Notes under the pieces: generated by a model
Databases searched by the model: none
The model's input: only the letters and a program-made list of their open reading frames with translations
What the model was told of the DNA's origin: nothing
Translations under genes and position numbers: made by a program
Shown: positions 24,568 to 32,284 of the stretch, piece by piece
Position numbering within the stretch: the first letter of the stretch is position 1
Layout: each line of letters opens with the position of its first letter
NCBI RefSeq assembly: GCF_009707865.1
Contig: NZ_WMBA01000031.1
Coordinates: 1-64,000 of the forward strand
Length of the DNA stretch: 64,000 nt
Source of the DNA: Amycolatopsis pithecellobii
GTDB taxonomy: Bacteria > Actinomycetota > Actinomycetes > Mycobacteriales > Pseudonocardiaceae
Direction: 5' to 3'

Positions 24568-25917
24568 ATGTCCCTCCGCACGTTGTTTCCGCTTCTTGCG
24601 GTCGTGGGTGCGCTCGTATTGACCGTCGTGTCCCCGTTCGCCGCGCAGGCGGCGACCGGGCAGATCACCGGCTACGGCGGCAAATGCGTCGACGTGGCGG
24701 GGGCCGCCACCGCGAACGGAACGCATGTCCAGCTCTACGACTGCAACGGTACGGCCGCGCAGCGGTGGACCACCGGCGACGGCACCGTCCGCGCGCTCGG
24801 CAAGTGCCTCGACGTCACCGGCGGCGCCACTGCCAACGGCGCCAAGGTCCAGCTGTATGACTGCAACGGCACGAGCGCGCAGAGCTGGACCTACAACAGT
24901 GGTACGAAAGCCTTGGTGCACAACGGATCCGGCAAGTGTCTCGACGACACCGACTGGAACACCGCGAACGGGACCCAGCTGCAGATCTGGGACTGTGCCG
25001 GCACGGCCAACCAGCAGTGGTCCGCGCCCGGCGGCACCGCCACGGGCGGGTCGATGGCCGTCGCGCCTTACCTTTACGAAGGCTGGGGAAACCCGCCGAA
25101 TCCGGCCGACATCATGTCCGCCACCGGGGTCAAATGGTTCACCCTCGCGTTCGTGCTGTCCGGCGGCAGCTGCAACCCGCAATGGGACGGCGCGCGCCCG
25201 CTGACCGGGGGCGCGGACCAGTCGGCCGTCACCACGATCCGGGCCGGCGGCGGCGACGTGATCCCCTCCTTCGGCGGCTACAGCGGCAACAAGCTCGAAC
25301 AGTCCTGCGGGAACGCGGGCGCGCTCGCCGGGGCGTACCAGGCCGTCATCAACGCGCTGGGCTTCAAGGCGATCGACATCGACCTCGAAGCCGACGCGTA
25401 CAACGACCCCGCCGTGCAGCAGCGCACCGTGGACGCGCTCAAGACGATCCGCGCGAACAACGCGGGAATCAAGATCTACGTCACCATCGGCACTGGGCAG
25501 GCCGGCCCCGACACGAGCCTGATCAACCGGGCGGCCTCCTCCGGATTCGAGGCCGACGCATGGACGATCATGCCGTTCGACTTCGGTGGCGCCGGCCAGA
25601 ACATGGGCACCCTGACCACGCAGGCGGCCGAAGGACTCAAGAACGCGTTGAAGAACGCGTACGGCTACAACGACGACACCGCTTACCGCCACAGCGGTAT
25701 TTCATCGATGAACGGGATCACCGACCAGTCGGAGACCGTCACGGTGGGCGACTTCACCACGATCCTCGGCTACGCGAACGCGCATCACCTGGCGCGGCTC
25801 ACTTTCTGGTCGGCGAACCGGGACCGCCCGTGCCCCGGCGGCCTGACCGACTCGTGCTCGGGCGTGGCACAGTCCAATTGGGACTACACCAGGGTCTTCG
25901 CCCAGTACGCCGGTTAG
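24568..25917 (+). CDS. Secreted ricin-lectin / GH18-like glycoside hydrolase
   Basis: 449 aa from ATG 24568, which begins a good Sec signal peptide (hydrophobic VVGALVLTVVSPFAAQA, cleavage before ATGQ). Residues about 35-165 form a CBM13 beta-trefoil with three repeats ending QRWTT, QSWTY, QQWSA. The C-terminal half is GH18-like, with SFGGYSG and FKAIDIDLEA. In the DxxDxDxE catalytic motif the first Asp is Lys, but the last Asp and the Glu remain, so chitinase-type activity is plausible though not certain. Exported; probably acts on chitin or other glycans. Upstream ATGs (24502, 24514) would give a long polar leader before the signal peptide. Confidence 0.85.
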   Translation: MSLRTLFPLLAVVGALVLTVVSPFAAQAATGQITGYGGKCVDVAGAATANGTHVQLYDCNGTAAQRWTTGDGTVRALGKCLDVTGGATANGAKVQLYDCNGTSAQSWTYNSGTKALVHNGSGKCLDDTDWNTANGTQLQIWDCAGTANQQWSAPGGTATGGSMAVAPYLYEGWGNPPNPADIMSATGVKWFTLAFVLSGGSCNPQWDGARPLTGGADQSAVTTIRAGGGDVIPSFGGYSGNKLEQSCGNAGALAGAYQAVINALGFKAIDIDLEADAYNDPAVQQRTVDALKTIRANNAGIKIYVTIGTGQAGPDTSLINRAASSGFEADAWTIMPFDFGGAGQNMGTLTTQAAEGLKNALKNAYGYNDDTAYRHSGISSMNGITDQSETVTVGDFTTILGYANAHHLARLTFWSANRDRPCPGGLTDSCSGVAQSNWDYTRVFAQYAG

Positions 25918-26092
25918 CCACCCATCACTTCTCCCTGACACGAAAGGTAATCAGTCACCCCATGGCGTGGGGCTCACCGGGTCGGCGGTGGGCCCCACTT
26001 CGCGTCGTCCGTCCATAGTGGACGTTAGGTGCGCCCGCGCGTGCAGAGGTACGGTGAACTGGCATCGGTTCGACGACGAAACGAGGTGCACG

Positions 26093-27313
26093 ATGACGGG
26101 CAACAAAGCCGTTGCGTACGTCGGCAAGGGCACCGTCGAGGTCGAGGAAATCGACTATCCGACCTTTGTCCTGCACGACGGCCCCGGGGTCAACAAAGCC
26201 AACGTGGGACGCGAAGTTCACCACGGCGTGATCCTGAAGAACGTGGCGACGAACATCTGTGGCAGTGACCAGCACATGGTGCGCGGGCGCACGACCGCGC
26301 CGGAAGGACTGGTACTGGGCCACGAGATCACCGGCGAGGTGGTCGAAGTCGGCCGGGACGTGGAGTTCGTGCATGAGGGGGACCTGGTCTCGGTACCGTT
26401 CAACATCGCGTGCGGGCGGTGCCGCAACTGCAAGGAGGGAAAGACCGGGATCTGTCTGAATGTCAACCCGGACCGGCCGGGCTCGGCCTACGGGTACGTG
26501 GACATGGGCGGCTGGGTCGGCGGGCAGGCCGAGTACGTGCTGGTGCCCTACGCCGACTGGAACGTGCTGAAGTTCCCGGATCGCGACCAGGCGATGGAGA
26601 AGATCCTTGACCTGGCCATGCTTTCCGACATCTTCCCGACCGGATTCCACGGCTGCGTGTCGGCCGGGGTCACGGTCGGTTCGACGGTCTACATCGCCGG
26701 TGCCGGGCCGGTCGGGCTGGCGGCCGCGGCGTCGGCACAGCTGCTGGGCGCGGCGGTGGTCATCGTCGGCGATCTCAACGCCGACCGGCTCGCGCAGGCC
26801 CGCTCGTTCGGCTGCGAGACCGTGGATGTGTCGCAGGGTGACCCCAAGGACCAGATCGCGGAAATCCTGCACACACCGGAAGTCGACTGCGGCGTGGACG
26901 CGGTCGGGTTCGAGGCGCGCGGCCACGGTCGTGAGGCGGAAACGGAAAAACCGGCCACCGTGCTCAATTCGCTGATGGACATCACCAGGGCCGGCGGTGC
27001 GCTGGGCATTCCGGGCCTGTACGTCACCGGTGACCCTGGCGCGGCGGACCCGGCGGCCCGCGAAGGTTCGCTGTCCATCCGGATCGGCCTCGGCTGGGCG
27101 AAATCGCACGAGTTCACCACCGGCCAGTGCCCGGTCATGCGCTATCACCGCAAGCTGATGATGGCCATCCTGCACGACCGGGTCCAGATCGCGAAGGCGG
27201 TCAACGCGACGCCGATCCCGCTCACCGAAGCGCCGCGCGGGTACCGCGAGTTCGACAGCGGTGCCGCCCGCAAGTATGTGCTCGACCCGCACGGGTCCCT
27301 TGCGCGGACCTGA
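26093..27313 (+). CDS. fdhA: Glutathione-independent formaldehyde dehydrogenase
   Basis: 406 aa. Matches the Pseudomonas-type NAD-dependent Zn formaldehyde dehydrogenase: catalytic Cys in NICGSDQHMVRG, GHEITGEV, structural zinc Cys in CGRCRNCKEGKTGIC, and NAD-binding YIAGAGPVGLAAAA. A long C-terminal insertion typical of the group is present. It oxidises formaldehyde to formate and can dismutate aldehydes. Upstream frame to 25967 lacks a ribosome site, whereas ACGAGG lies near this ATG. Its position 1.7 kb after the propane locus fits removal of formaldehyde from acetol cleavage, but no shared operator was found here. Confidence 0.92.
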   Translation: MTGNKAVAYVGKGTVEVEEIDYPTFVLHDGPGVNKANVGREVHHGVILKNVATNICGSDQHMVRGRTTAPEGLVLGHEITGEVVEVGRDVEFVHEGDLVSVPFNIACGRCRNCKEGKTGICLNVNPDRPGSAYGYVDMGGWVGGQAEYVLVPYADWNVLKFPDRDQAMEKILDLAMLSDIFPTGFHGCVSAGVTVGSTVYIAGAGPVGLAAAASAQLLGAAVVIVGDLNADRLAQARSFGCETVDVSQGDPKDQIAEILHTPEVDCGVDAVGFEARGHGREAETEKPATVLNSLMDITRAGGALGIPGLYVTGDPGAADPAAREGSLSIRIGLGWAKSHEFTTGQCPVMRYHRKLMMAILHDRVQIAKAVNATPIPLTEAPRGYREFDSGAARKYVLDPHGSLART

Positions 27314-27433
27314 CACCGGCGGCGGCACACTCGGGTTCCGCCGGGCCACTGGCTAGAGTGACCCCGGCGGAAACCCGAGCGTGCAGCCGAACCATGAGCC
27401 GGCAGCCGCGTGTGACAGTGCGGAGGTCGACTC

Positions 27434-29626
27434 GTGGACTACGGCCGTGGTCGTCGCGTGCCGCGGCGGGCGTTGTGGCGCCGCGTGCGCCGGACCCTTT
27501 ACGTCGTACTGGGACTGGGCATGTTCGTGCCGGTGGCGGCCTTCGTCATCGGCTACTTCCTGGTCGACGTGCCGGACCCGAACGCGCTCGCGGCGAGCCT
27601 CAACCAGCCGGTCACGCTGTACTACGCGGACGGCTCGACGCTGTATACGAAATCGACCCAGAACAGCCACAGTGTGGTGACCTGGGACCAGATCCCGGCG
27701 TCGATGAAGAACGCGCAGATCGCGGCCGAGGACGAGACGTTCATGACGAACTCGGGCTTCGACCTCAAGGCGATCCTGCGCACCGTGTGGAACCGGGTGA
27801 CCGGCGGCACCGGCGGCGGTTCGACGATCGGGCAGGAATACGTCAAGAACGCCACCGGCAACGACGATCCGACGCTGTCCCGCAAGTTCGTGGAAATGGT
27901 CGAGTCGTACAAGATGACCCGTACCTATTCCAAAGAGGACATTCTGACCGCGTACCTCAACACTGTCTATTTCGGACGTGGTGCGTACGGGATCGCCGCG
28001 GCGGCGAAGGCGTACTACAACGAGGACGTGTCGCAGCTGAACACCGGGCAGGCCGCGTTGCTTGCGGGTCTCGTGCAGTTGCCGGCGCAGGCGGACAATC
28101 CCGCGTACCAGCAGCGCCGCTACGCCTACGTGATGGGGCGGTTGCTGGCCAATCACTGGATCACGGCCGCGGACCTCGCGTCGGCGCCGTTTCCCACGCC
28201 GGTACCGGGCCCGGCGAAGAACGGCGGATCGGCGCTGGCCGACCGGCAGTACATCGTGTCGCAGGCCTTCGCGGAACTCGCGCAGGCCGGCTACTCCGAG
28301 CAGTCGCTGGCGGCCGAGGGCGCGAAGATCTACCTGACTGTCGAACCGGCCGCGCAAGCCGCCGCGGAGCAGGCCGTCACGAAGATCATGGCCGCGGACA
28401 AGGATTATCCCGACGAAGGCAGCGCGCTGGTGTCGGCCGACCCGCGCACCGGGAAGATCCTCGCGTACTACGGCGGCGACGGCTCGACGGCGTACGACCT
28501 GGCGACCACACCGCAGCAACCCGGTTCCTCGTTCAAGCCGTACGTGCTCGCGGCGGGAGTGCGGGCGCAGCCGGAGACGATCGGGCTGAACACGATCTAC
28601 GACGGCAGTGACAACCAGACCATCGCCGGTCAGGTGGTGCACAACTCCGACGGCGAGGGTGCGCCGCAGATCACCGTCAAGGACGCGATGACCCAGTCGG
28701 TGAACACGGTGTTCTACCGGATGGGCGCCGACATCGGGGTGCGGGACGTGCGGCAGGCGGCCTGGGACGCCGGAATTCCCCGGCAGATCACCACTTCGCT
28801 GGGATCGACGTACGACTCGCTGCAGAACGACGATGCGGATGGGAAGGGCACCGGCACCACGGAACTGGGCATCACACTCGGCCAGTACGCGGTGCGCCCG
28901 CTCGACCAGGCGCAGGGGTACGCGACGTTCGCGGCGAACGGGCAGTATGTGCCGCTGCACCTGGTGGCGCGGGTGACCGATGACGCGGGCCGGGCGCTGT
29001 ACGGGTTCACGGCCACCCCGAAACCCGCGTTCTCCACCGATCCGGAAACGAACTCGGCCATCGCGGCCATCGTGACGCAGTCGATGACATCGGTGTCGGA
29101 GTCCTCGGGAGACGGGTTGCCGGACTCGCGGCCGAACGCGGCGAAGACGGGCACCGCGCAGTACCAGGACAGCGGGCACAACTCGGAGGCGTGGATGGTC
29201 GGGTACACGCCGCAGGTGGTGACCGCGGTGTGGTTCGGCAACAAGAAGCAGCCGGCGCCGATCTACGGGAACTACCACAACGGCAAGGGAAAGGCGCGCG
29301 GGTACGACGTGTACGGGCGCGAGGAGCCGGGCTACATCTGGCAGGCATACATGGGCGGCTACCTGGACGGCAAGCCCGCGATGGCGTTCCCGGACGCGCC
29401 GGACCTGACCGCCCCTTCGACGACCGAGGCCCCGCCGACGACCGAAGAACCGACCACGACGGAGCCCGACGAGACGACGACGGAGGAACAGCCGCCCAGC
29501 ACGGTCCCGTGGACCCGCCCGCCATGGCGCACCTCCACCGCGCCGGACTGCTTCCCGGGCGACGGGTGCGACACGAGCACGGACACCCCGACGTCGAGTT
29601 CGCGGCAGCGGCCCGTCACGGGCTGA
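27434..29626 (+). CDS. Class A penicillin-binding protein (bifunctional transglycosylase/transpeptidase)
   Basis: 730 aa. One N-terminal membrane anchor (TLYVVLGLGMFVPVAAFVIG). GT51 motifs: AAEDETF with catalytic Glu, GGSTIGQEYVKN, and LNTVYFGRGAYGI. Transpeptidase motifs: SSFK (SxxK), SVN and KTGT. The last 90 residues are Thr/Pro/Glu-rich and disordered (PPTTEEPTTTEPDETTTEEQ), a cell-wall-spanning tail usual in actinomycetes. GTG start with GGAG upstream. It polymerises and crosslinks peptidoglycan outside the membrane. Confidence 0.94.
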   Translation: MDYGRGRRVPRRALWRRVRRTLYVVLGLGMFVPVAAFVIGYFLVDVPDPNALAASLNQPVTLYYADGSTLYTKSTQNSHSVVTWDQIPASMKNAQIAAEDETFMTNSGFDLKAILRTVWNRVTGGTGGGSTIGQEYVKNATGNDDPTLSRKFVEMVESYKMTRTYSKEDILTAYLNTVYFGRGAYGIAAAAKAYYNEDVSQLNTGQAALLAGLVQLPAQADNPAYQQRRYAYVMGRLLANHWITAADLASAPFPTPVPGPAKNGGSALADRQYIVSQAFAELAQAGYSEQSLAAEGAKIYLTVEPAAQAAAEQAVTKIMAADKDYPDEGSALVSADPRTGKILAYYGGDGSTAYDLATTPQQPGSSFKPYVLAAGVRAQPETIGLNTIYDGSDNQTIAGQVVHNSDGEGAPQITVKDAMTQSVNTVFYRMGADIGVRDVRQAAWDAGIPRQITTSLGSTYDSLQNDDADGKGTGTTELGITLGQYAVRPLDQAQGYATFAANGQYVPLHLVARVTDDAGRALYGFTATPKPAFSTDPETNSAIAAIVTQSMTSVSESSGDGLPDSRPNAAKTGTAQYQDSGHNSEAWMVGYTPQVVTAVWFGNKKQPAPIYGNYHNGKGKARGYDVYGREEPGYIWQAYMGGYLDGKPAMAFPDAPDLTAPSTTEAPPTTEEPTTTEPDETTTEEQPPSTVPWTRPPWRTSTAPDCFPGDGCDTSTDTPTSSSRQRPVTG

Positions 29627-29705
29627 CGGCCTGGCGTCGGCGCGGGTCCGGGTGTGCGGTGGCGTCTCGTCCTGTGCGGCAGCCGTGCGGTGCGTGGTGC
29701 AGGGT

Positions 29706-29900
29706 CGACTCGTGCAACGGCAACGTTCAACTCGTGCAACGGCAACGTTCAACTCGCGCGGCGGGAATGCTCGACTCGTGCAACGGCAACGTTCAACTCG
29801 CGCGGCGGGAATGCTCGACTCGCGCGACGGGAATGCTCGACTCGCGCGACGGGAACGTTCGACTCGCGCGAACGGAACGCTCGACTCGCGCGACCGGAAC
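29706..29900. repeat. Nine tandem copies of a 22-bp repeat
   Basis: Period 22 bp exactly, starting at 29706, 29728, 29750 and so on, with the ninth copy incomplete. Each unit begins C(G/A)ACTCG(C/T)GC, continues with a GRCGGSAA-type core and ends (T/C)G(T/C)T. Units 2 and 3, and 4 and 5, form an alternating pair, suggesting duplication of a two-unit block. It fills the gap between convergent genes ending at 29626 and 29907. The period is not a multiple of 3, so it is not a coding repeat. Confidence 0.9.
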
Positions 29901-29906
29901 CGGGGG

Positions 29907-30689
29907 TTAGGTCGGCGGGGTGGTTTGGTGGCGGGTGAGCATGCCGTCGGGTGGGGCGGTCGGCGACCATTTGCCTTCGGCGGCGATCCAGGTCTGGCCG
30001 TCGAAGGTGACGCGGTCGACGGCGAACCGGGTCGCGTTGGCGACCAGCCAGGTCGCCAGTGCCCACCCCGGTGCCGGGTCGTGCCTGCCGGTGAACGCCG
30101 CCGTGCCGAGTTCCGCGTTCGCGGCCGCGATCAGCGCGGGTGCCGTGGCGGTGCCGAGGACGAGATCGTGGCAGGCGAGCGTGGCCGGGGTCTGACCCGT
30201 CAGCGCGCCGGCGAGTACCCGGGCTTCCGGTTCCCACTGGGCATACGCGTCGGGCGCGCCGGAACGCTGCACCAGCTGCGCCGCCTGCGTCACGCTCAGC
30301 TGCGTCCAGTTCGGCTGCTGGCGCAACCGCTGATAGAACGCCGTCGTCGCGTAGACCGGGTCGGTCACCTGCTCGTAGCTGCCCCAGCCCTGGCTCGGCC
30401 GCTGCTGGAACAACCCCGCCGAATCCCGGTCACCGCCGGTCAGGTTCCGAAGCTTCGATTCCTGCAGCACAGTGGCGAGCGCGACCGTGACGGCGTGGTC
30501 CGGCATGCCGAGCCGCATCCCGACCGCCGCGATCGTCGCCGCGTTCTGTGCCTGGTCCGGGGTCAGGCTGTACTGGCCGGCCGAACACGCCGGAGCCGGT
30601 GGCTTGCGCAGCACGAGGACCAGCCACGTCACGCCACCGGCCACCACGGCGATGACGAGCACCAGACATCCCCACCGGCGCGCCTGCAC
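29907..30689 (-). CDS. Membrane-anchored lysozyme-like / transglycosylase-like protein
   Basis: 260 aa. An N-terminal membrane segment (CLVLVIAVVAGGVTWLVLVL) is followed by an extracellular domain with ATVLQESKLRNLTGGDRD, SAGLFQQRPSQGWG and TAFYQRL, the pattern of lysozyme-like/resuscitation-related actinobacterial proteins with a candidate catalytic Glu in LQES. The C-terminal half has no clear assignment. Probably acts on peptidoglycan; activity is inferred. It is convergent with the class A PBP gene, across the tandem repeats. Confidence 0.75.
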   Translation of the reverse strand: MQARRWGCLVLVIAVVAGGVTWLVLVLRKPPAPACSAGQYSLTPDQAQNAATIAAVGMRLGMPDHAVTVALATVLQESKLRNLTGGDRDSAGLFQQRPSQGWGSYEQVTDPVYATTAFYQRLRQQPNWTQLSVTQAAQLVQRSGAPDAYAQWEPEARVLAGALTGQTPATLACHDLVLGTATAPALIAAANAELGTAAFTGRHDPAPGWALATWLVANATRFAVDRVTFDGQTWIAAEGKWSPTAPPDGMLTRHQTTPPT

Positions 30690-30713
30690 ATTCTCTTCTT
30701 ACCAGGGGTCTTG

Positions 30714-31418
30714 TCACGCCTGGTCAGGGTTCCAGGTCAGCAGCCGCACGCGGCGGACCGTGTCCAGATGCGCCCGCATCGCCTCCGCCGCGGCCGGAGG
30801 GTCCTGAGCGCGGATCGCCTCGGCGATCTTCGTGTGCTGCGCGAGCGACCGCGGGGGACGAGCGGGCTGGCGCAACGATTCCCGCCGCGTTTCCGCGATC
30901 TGCGCGCCGATCCGGGCCATGAAGTCGGCCAGCAGCTCGCTGTGCGCGGCCGCGGTCACCGCGGCGTGGAACCGGCGATCCCCGTCCTCACCGAAGGCCC
31001 CGTCCTCGATTTCGGCGCGCATCGCGTCCAGCGCCGCGTCGATCTCGGCGAGATCGGCGTCGGTTCGCCGGGCCGCGGCCAGCTCGGCGAGTTTCGTCTC
31101 CATCGCCTCGCGCGCGTCCAGCACATCGGGCAGTCGCCGGCGCCGTTCGACGAGCTCGTCCACCGGCTCCGGATGCAGGCTGTCGGTGCGCAGGTAGGTG
31201 CCGCCGCCGTGCCGGATTTCCACCAGCCCCTGGACTTCCAGCACCACGATGGCCTGTTTCAGCGACGCACGGCTGACCCGGAGCCGGTCGGCGAGATCCC
31301 GTTCGGAGGGCAGCCGGTCACCGGAGCGCAGGCCCGCGGCATCGGCGTACGCTCGCAGCTGCCGCACCACCTGTTCGTACAGGCGCAGGCGCGTGACCGG
31401 GCGAAGCGGATCGGACAT
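30714..31418 (-). CDS. GntR/FadR-family transcriptional regulator
   Basis: 234 aa. N-terminal winged helix: LRSGDRLPSERDLADRLRVSRASLKQAIVVLEVQGLV at about 29-66, then HGGGTYL. The C-terminal all-helical FCD ligand domain has the metal-binding His pattern (RRFHAAVTAAAH, later LAQHTKIAEAI). FadR-type regulators sense small organic acids or acyl-CoA. It is divergent from the acetate-type permease at 31550, so that permease may be under two regulators: this one and the operator shared with the propane locus. Confidence 0.9.
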   Translation of the reverse strand: MSDPLRPVTRLRLYEQVVRQLRAYADAAGLRSGDRLPSERDLADRLRVSRASLKQAIVVLEVQGLVEIRHGGGTYLRTDSLHPEPVDELVERRRRLPDVLDAREAMETKLAELAAARRTDADLAEIDAALDAMRAEIEDGAFGEDGDRRFHAAVTAAAHSELLADFMARIGAQIAETRRESLRQPARPPRSLAQHTKIAEAIRAQDPPAAAEAMRAHLDTVRRVRLLTWNPDQA

Positions 31419-31469
31419 CCGCGTCAGCCTAGTGGATGAGTGGCTCAGCCAGCCGGATTGGCTTGCGGT

Positions 31470-31484
31470 GTCTCAGATTGAGAC
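31470..31484. promoter_or_regulatory. Operator palindrome 3: GTCTCAGATTGAGAC, upstream of the acetate permease
   Basis: Differs in one base from the two copies flanking the gene before prmA, 16 kb away. It ends 65 bp before the permease ATG and lies in the divergent gap with the FadR-type regulator. Confidence 0.78.
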
Positions 31485-31514
31485 GCGCGGCATGGGGGAG
31501 CGGGTCTCCAATAG

Positions 31515-31526
31515 GTCCGATAGGAC
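31515..31526 (+). promoter_or_regulatory. Shared promoter element GTCCGATAGGAC upstream of the acetate permease
   Basis: Matches the prmA element GTCCCATAAGAC (15326-15337) at 10 of 12 positions and lies 30 nt after its palindrome, against 29 nt at prmA. Probably the core promoter of the shared regulon. Confidence 0.5.
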
Positions 31527-31549
31527 TGCCCACTCGAAGGTGGATCGCC

Positions 31550-32227
31550 ATGTCACAGGTGCAGCGCAACGAGTCCACACCCACCCCCACCGCCCACGAG
31601 GTCCGTTCGATGGTCGAGCGGTCAGGGCCGGCAGGCGTCGTCGTCGGCGCCGGCGGGGACCCGCTGATCATCGGGTTGCCGATCTTCGCCGTCGGTTCGC
31701 TCGCGCTCGGCATGGCGCTGATCGGGGTGATCCCGGCGACCGCGCTCGGCGCCGTCGTGCCGATCATCGTGTTCGGCACCGGGCTCTTCCTCACCATCGT
31801 GACCGTCTGGGCGGCACTGCTCGCCCAGACGATGGTCGCGGGTATCACCGGCACGTTCGCCGGATTCTGGCTCAGCCTCGGCGCGTTGCTGCTCGGGCTC
31901 GGCCACAACTGGTACGGCGTGACCACCGCGCAGGCAGGCTCGGTGCAGGAACTGTTCTTCATCGCGTGGGGGTGCTTGTTCCTGTTCCTGCTGGTACCCA
32001 CGTTGCGATTGCCGGCGATCTACCCGGCGGTCGTCGCGCTCGTCGTGGCGGCGCTGGCGCTCGCCGCGGCCGGCGCGGCCACCGGTGACGCGAACCTGCT
32101 GAAGGCAGCCGGATACGTCATTCTCCTCTTCGCGCTCCTCGGTTTTTGTGCTTTTGTGAACGTCGGACTCACCGCTATGGGCGCGAAAAGGCCGTTCCCG
32201 CCGCTCGGCCGGGCACTCGTCGACTGA
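31550..32227 (+). CDS. GPR1/FUN34/YaaH (SatP)-type acetate permease
   Basis: 225 aa with six predicted membrane helices, usual for the AceTr family. GDPLIIGLPIFAVGSLALGM corresponds to the family's N-terminal NP(A/I)PLGL-type signature, although the Asn-Pro is here Asp-Pro. Later helices include FAGFWLSLGALLLGLG and FFIAWGCLFLFLL. Family members move acetate and succinate with protons. The shared operator suggests export or uptake of acetate during propane/acetone growth. ATG 31550 has weak GAAGG upstream; other in-frame starts lie before the promoter element. Confidence 0.87.
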   Translation: MSQVQRNESTPTPTAHEVRSMVERSGPAGVVVGAGGDPLIIGLPIFAVGSLALGMALIGVIPATALGAVVPIIVFGTGLFLTIVTVWAALLAQTMVAGITGTFAGFWLSLGALLLGLGHNWYGVTTAQAGSVQELFFIAWGCLFLFLLVPTLRLPAIYPAVVALVVAALALAAAGAATGDANLLKAAGYVILLFALLGFCAFVNVGLTAMGAKRPFPPLGRALVD

Positions 32228-32284
32228 GGCGATCGGCTCCGCGTGTGCCGCCGCCGGGAGAACCCCGCGTGCCGGTAAGGTTCT

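Noticed and set aside
26011-26023. The dyad GTCCA-TAG-TGGAC upstream of the formaldehyde dehydrogenase.
   Set aside because: Short TGGAC/GTCCA pairs are frequent across the window, including inside genes, so it is not specific evidence of an operator.
29706-29900. Possible CRISPR array.
   Set aside because: Repeats are contiguous 22-mers with no unique spacers, and there are no cas genes in the window.
29652-31439. A long plus-strand open frame crossing the tandem repeats and the lysozyme-like gene.
   Set aside because: The repeat part translates to shifting low-complexity peptides because 22 is not a multiple of 3; the rest is antisense to two well-supported genes.
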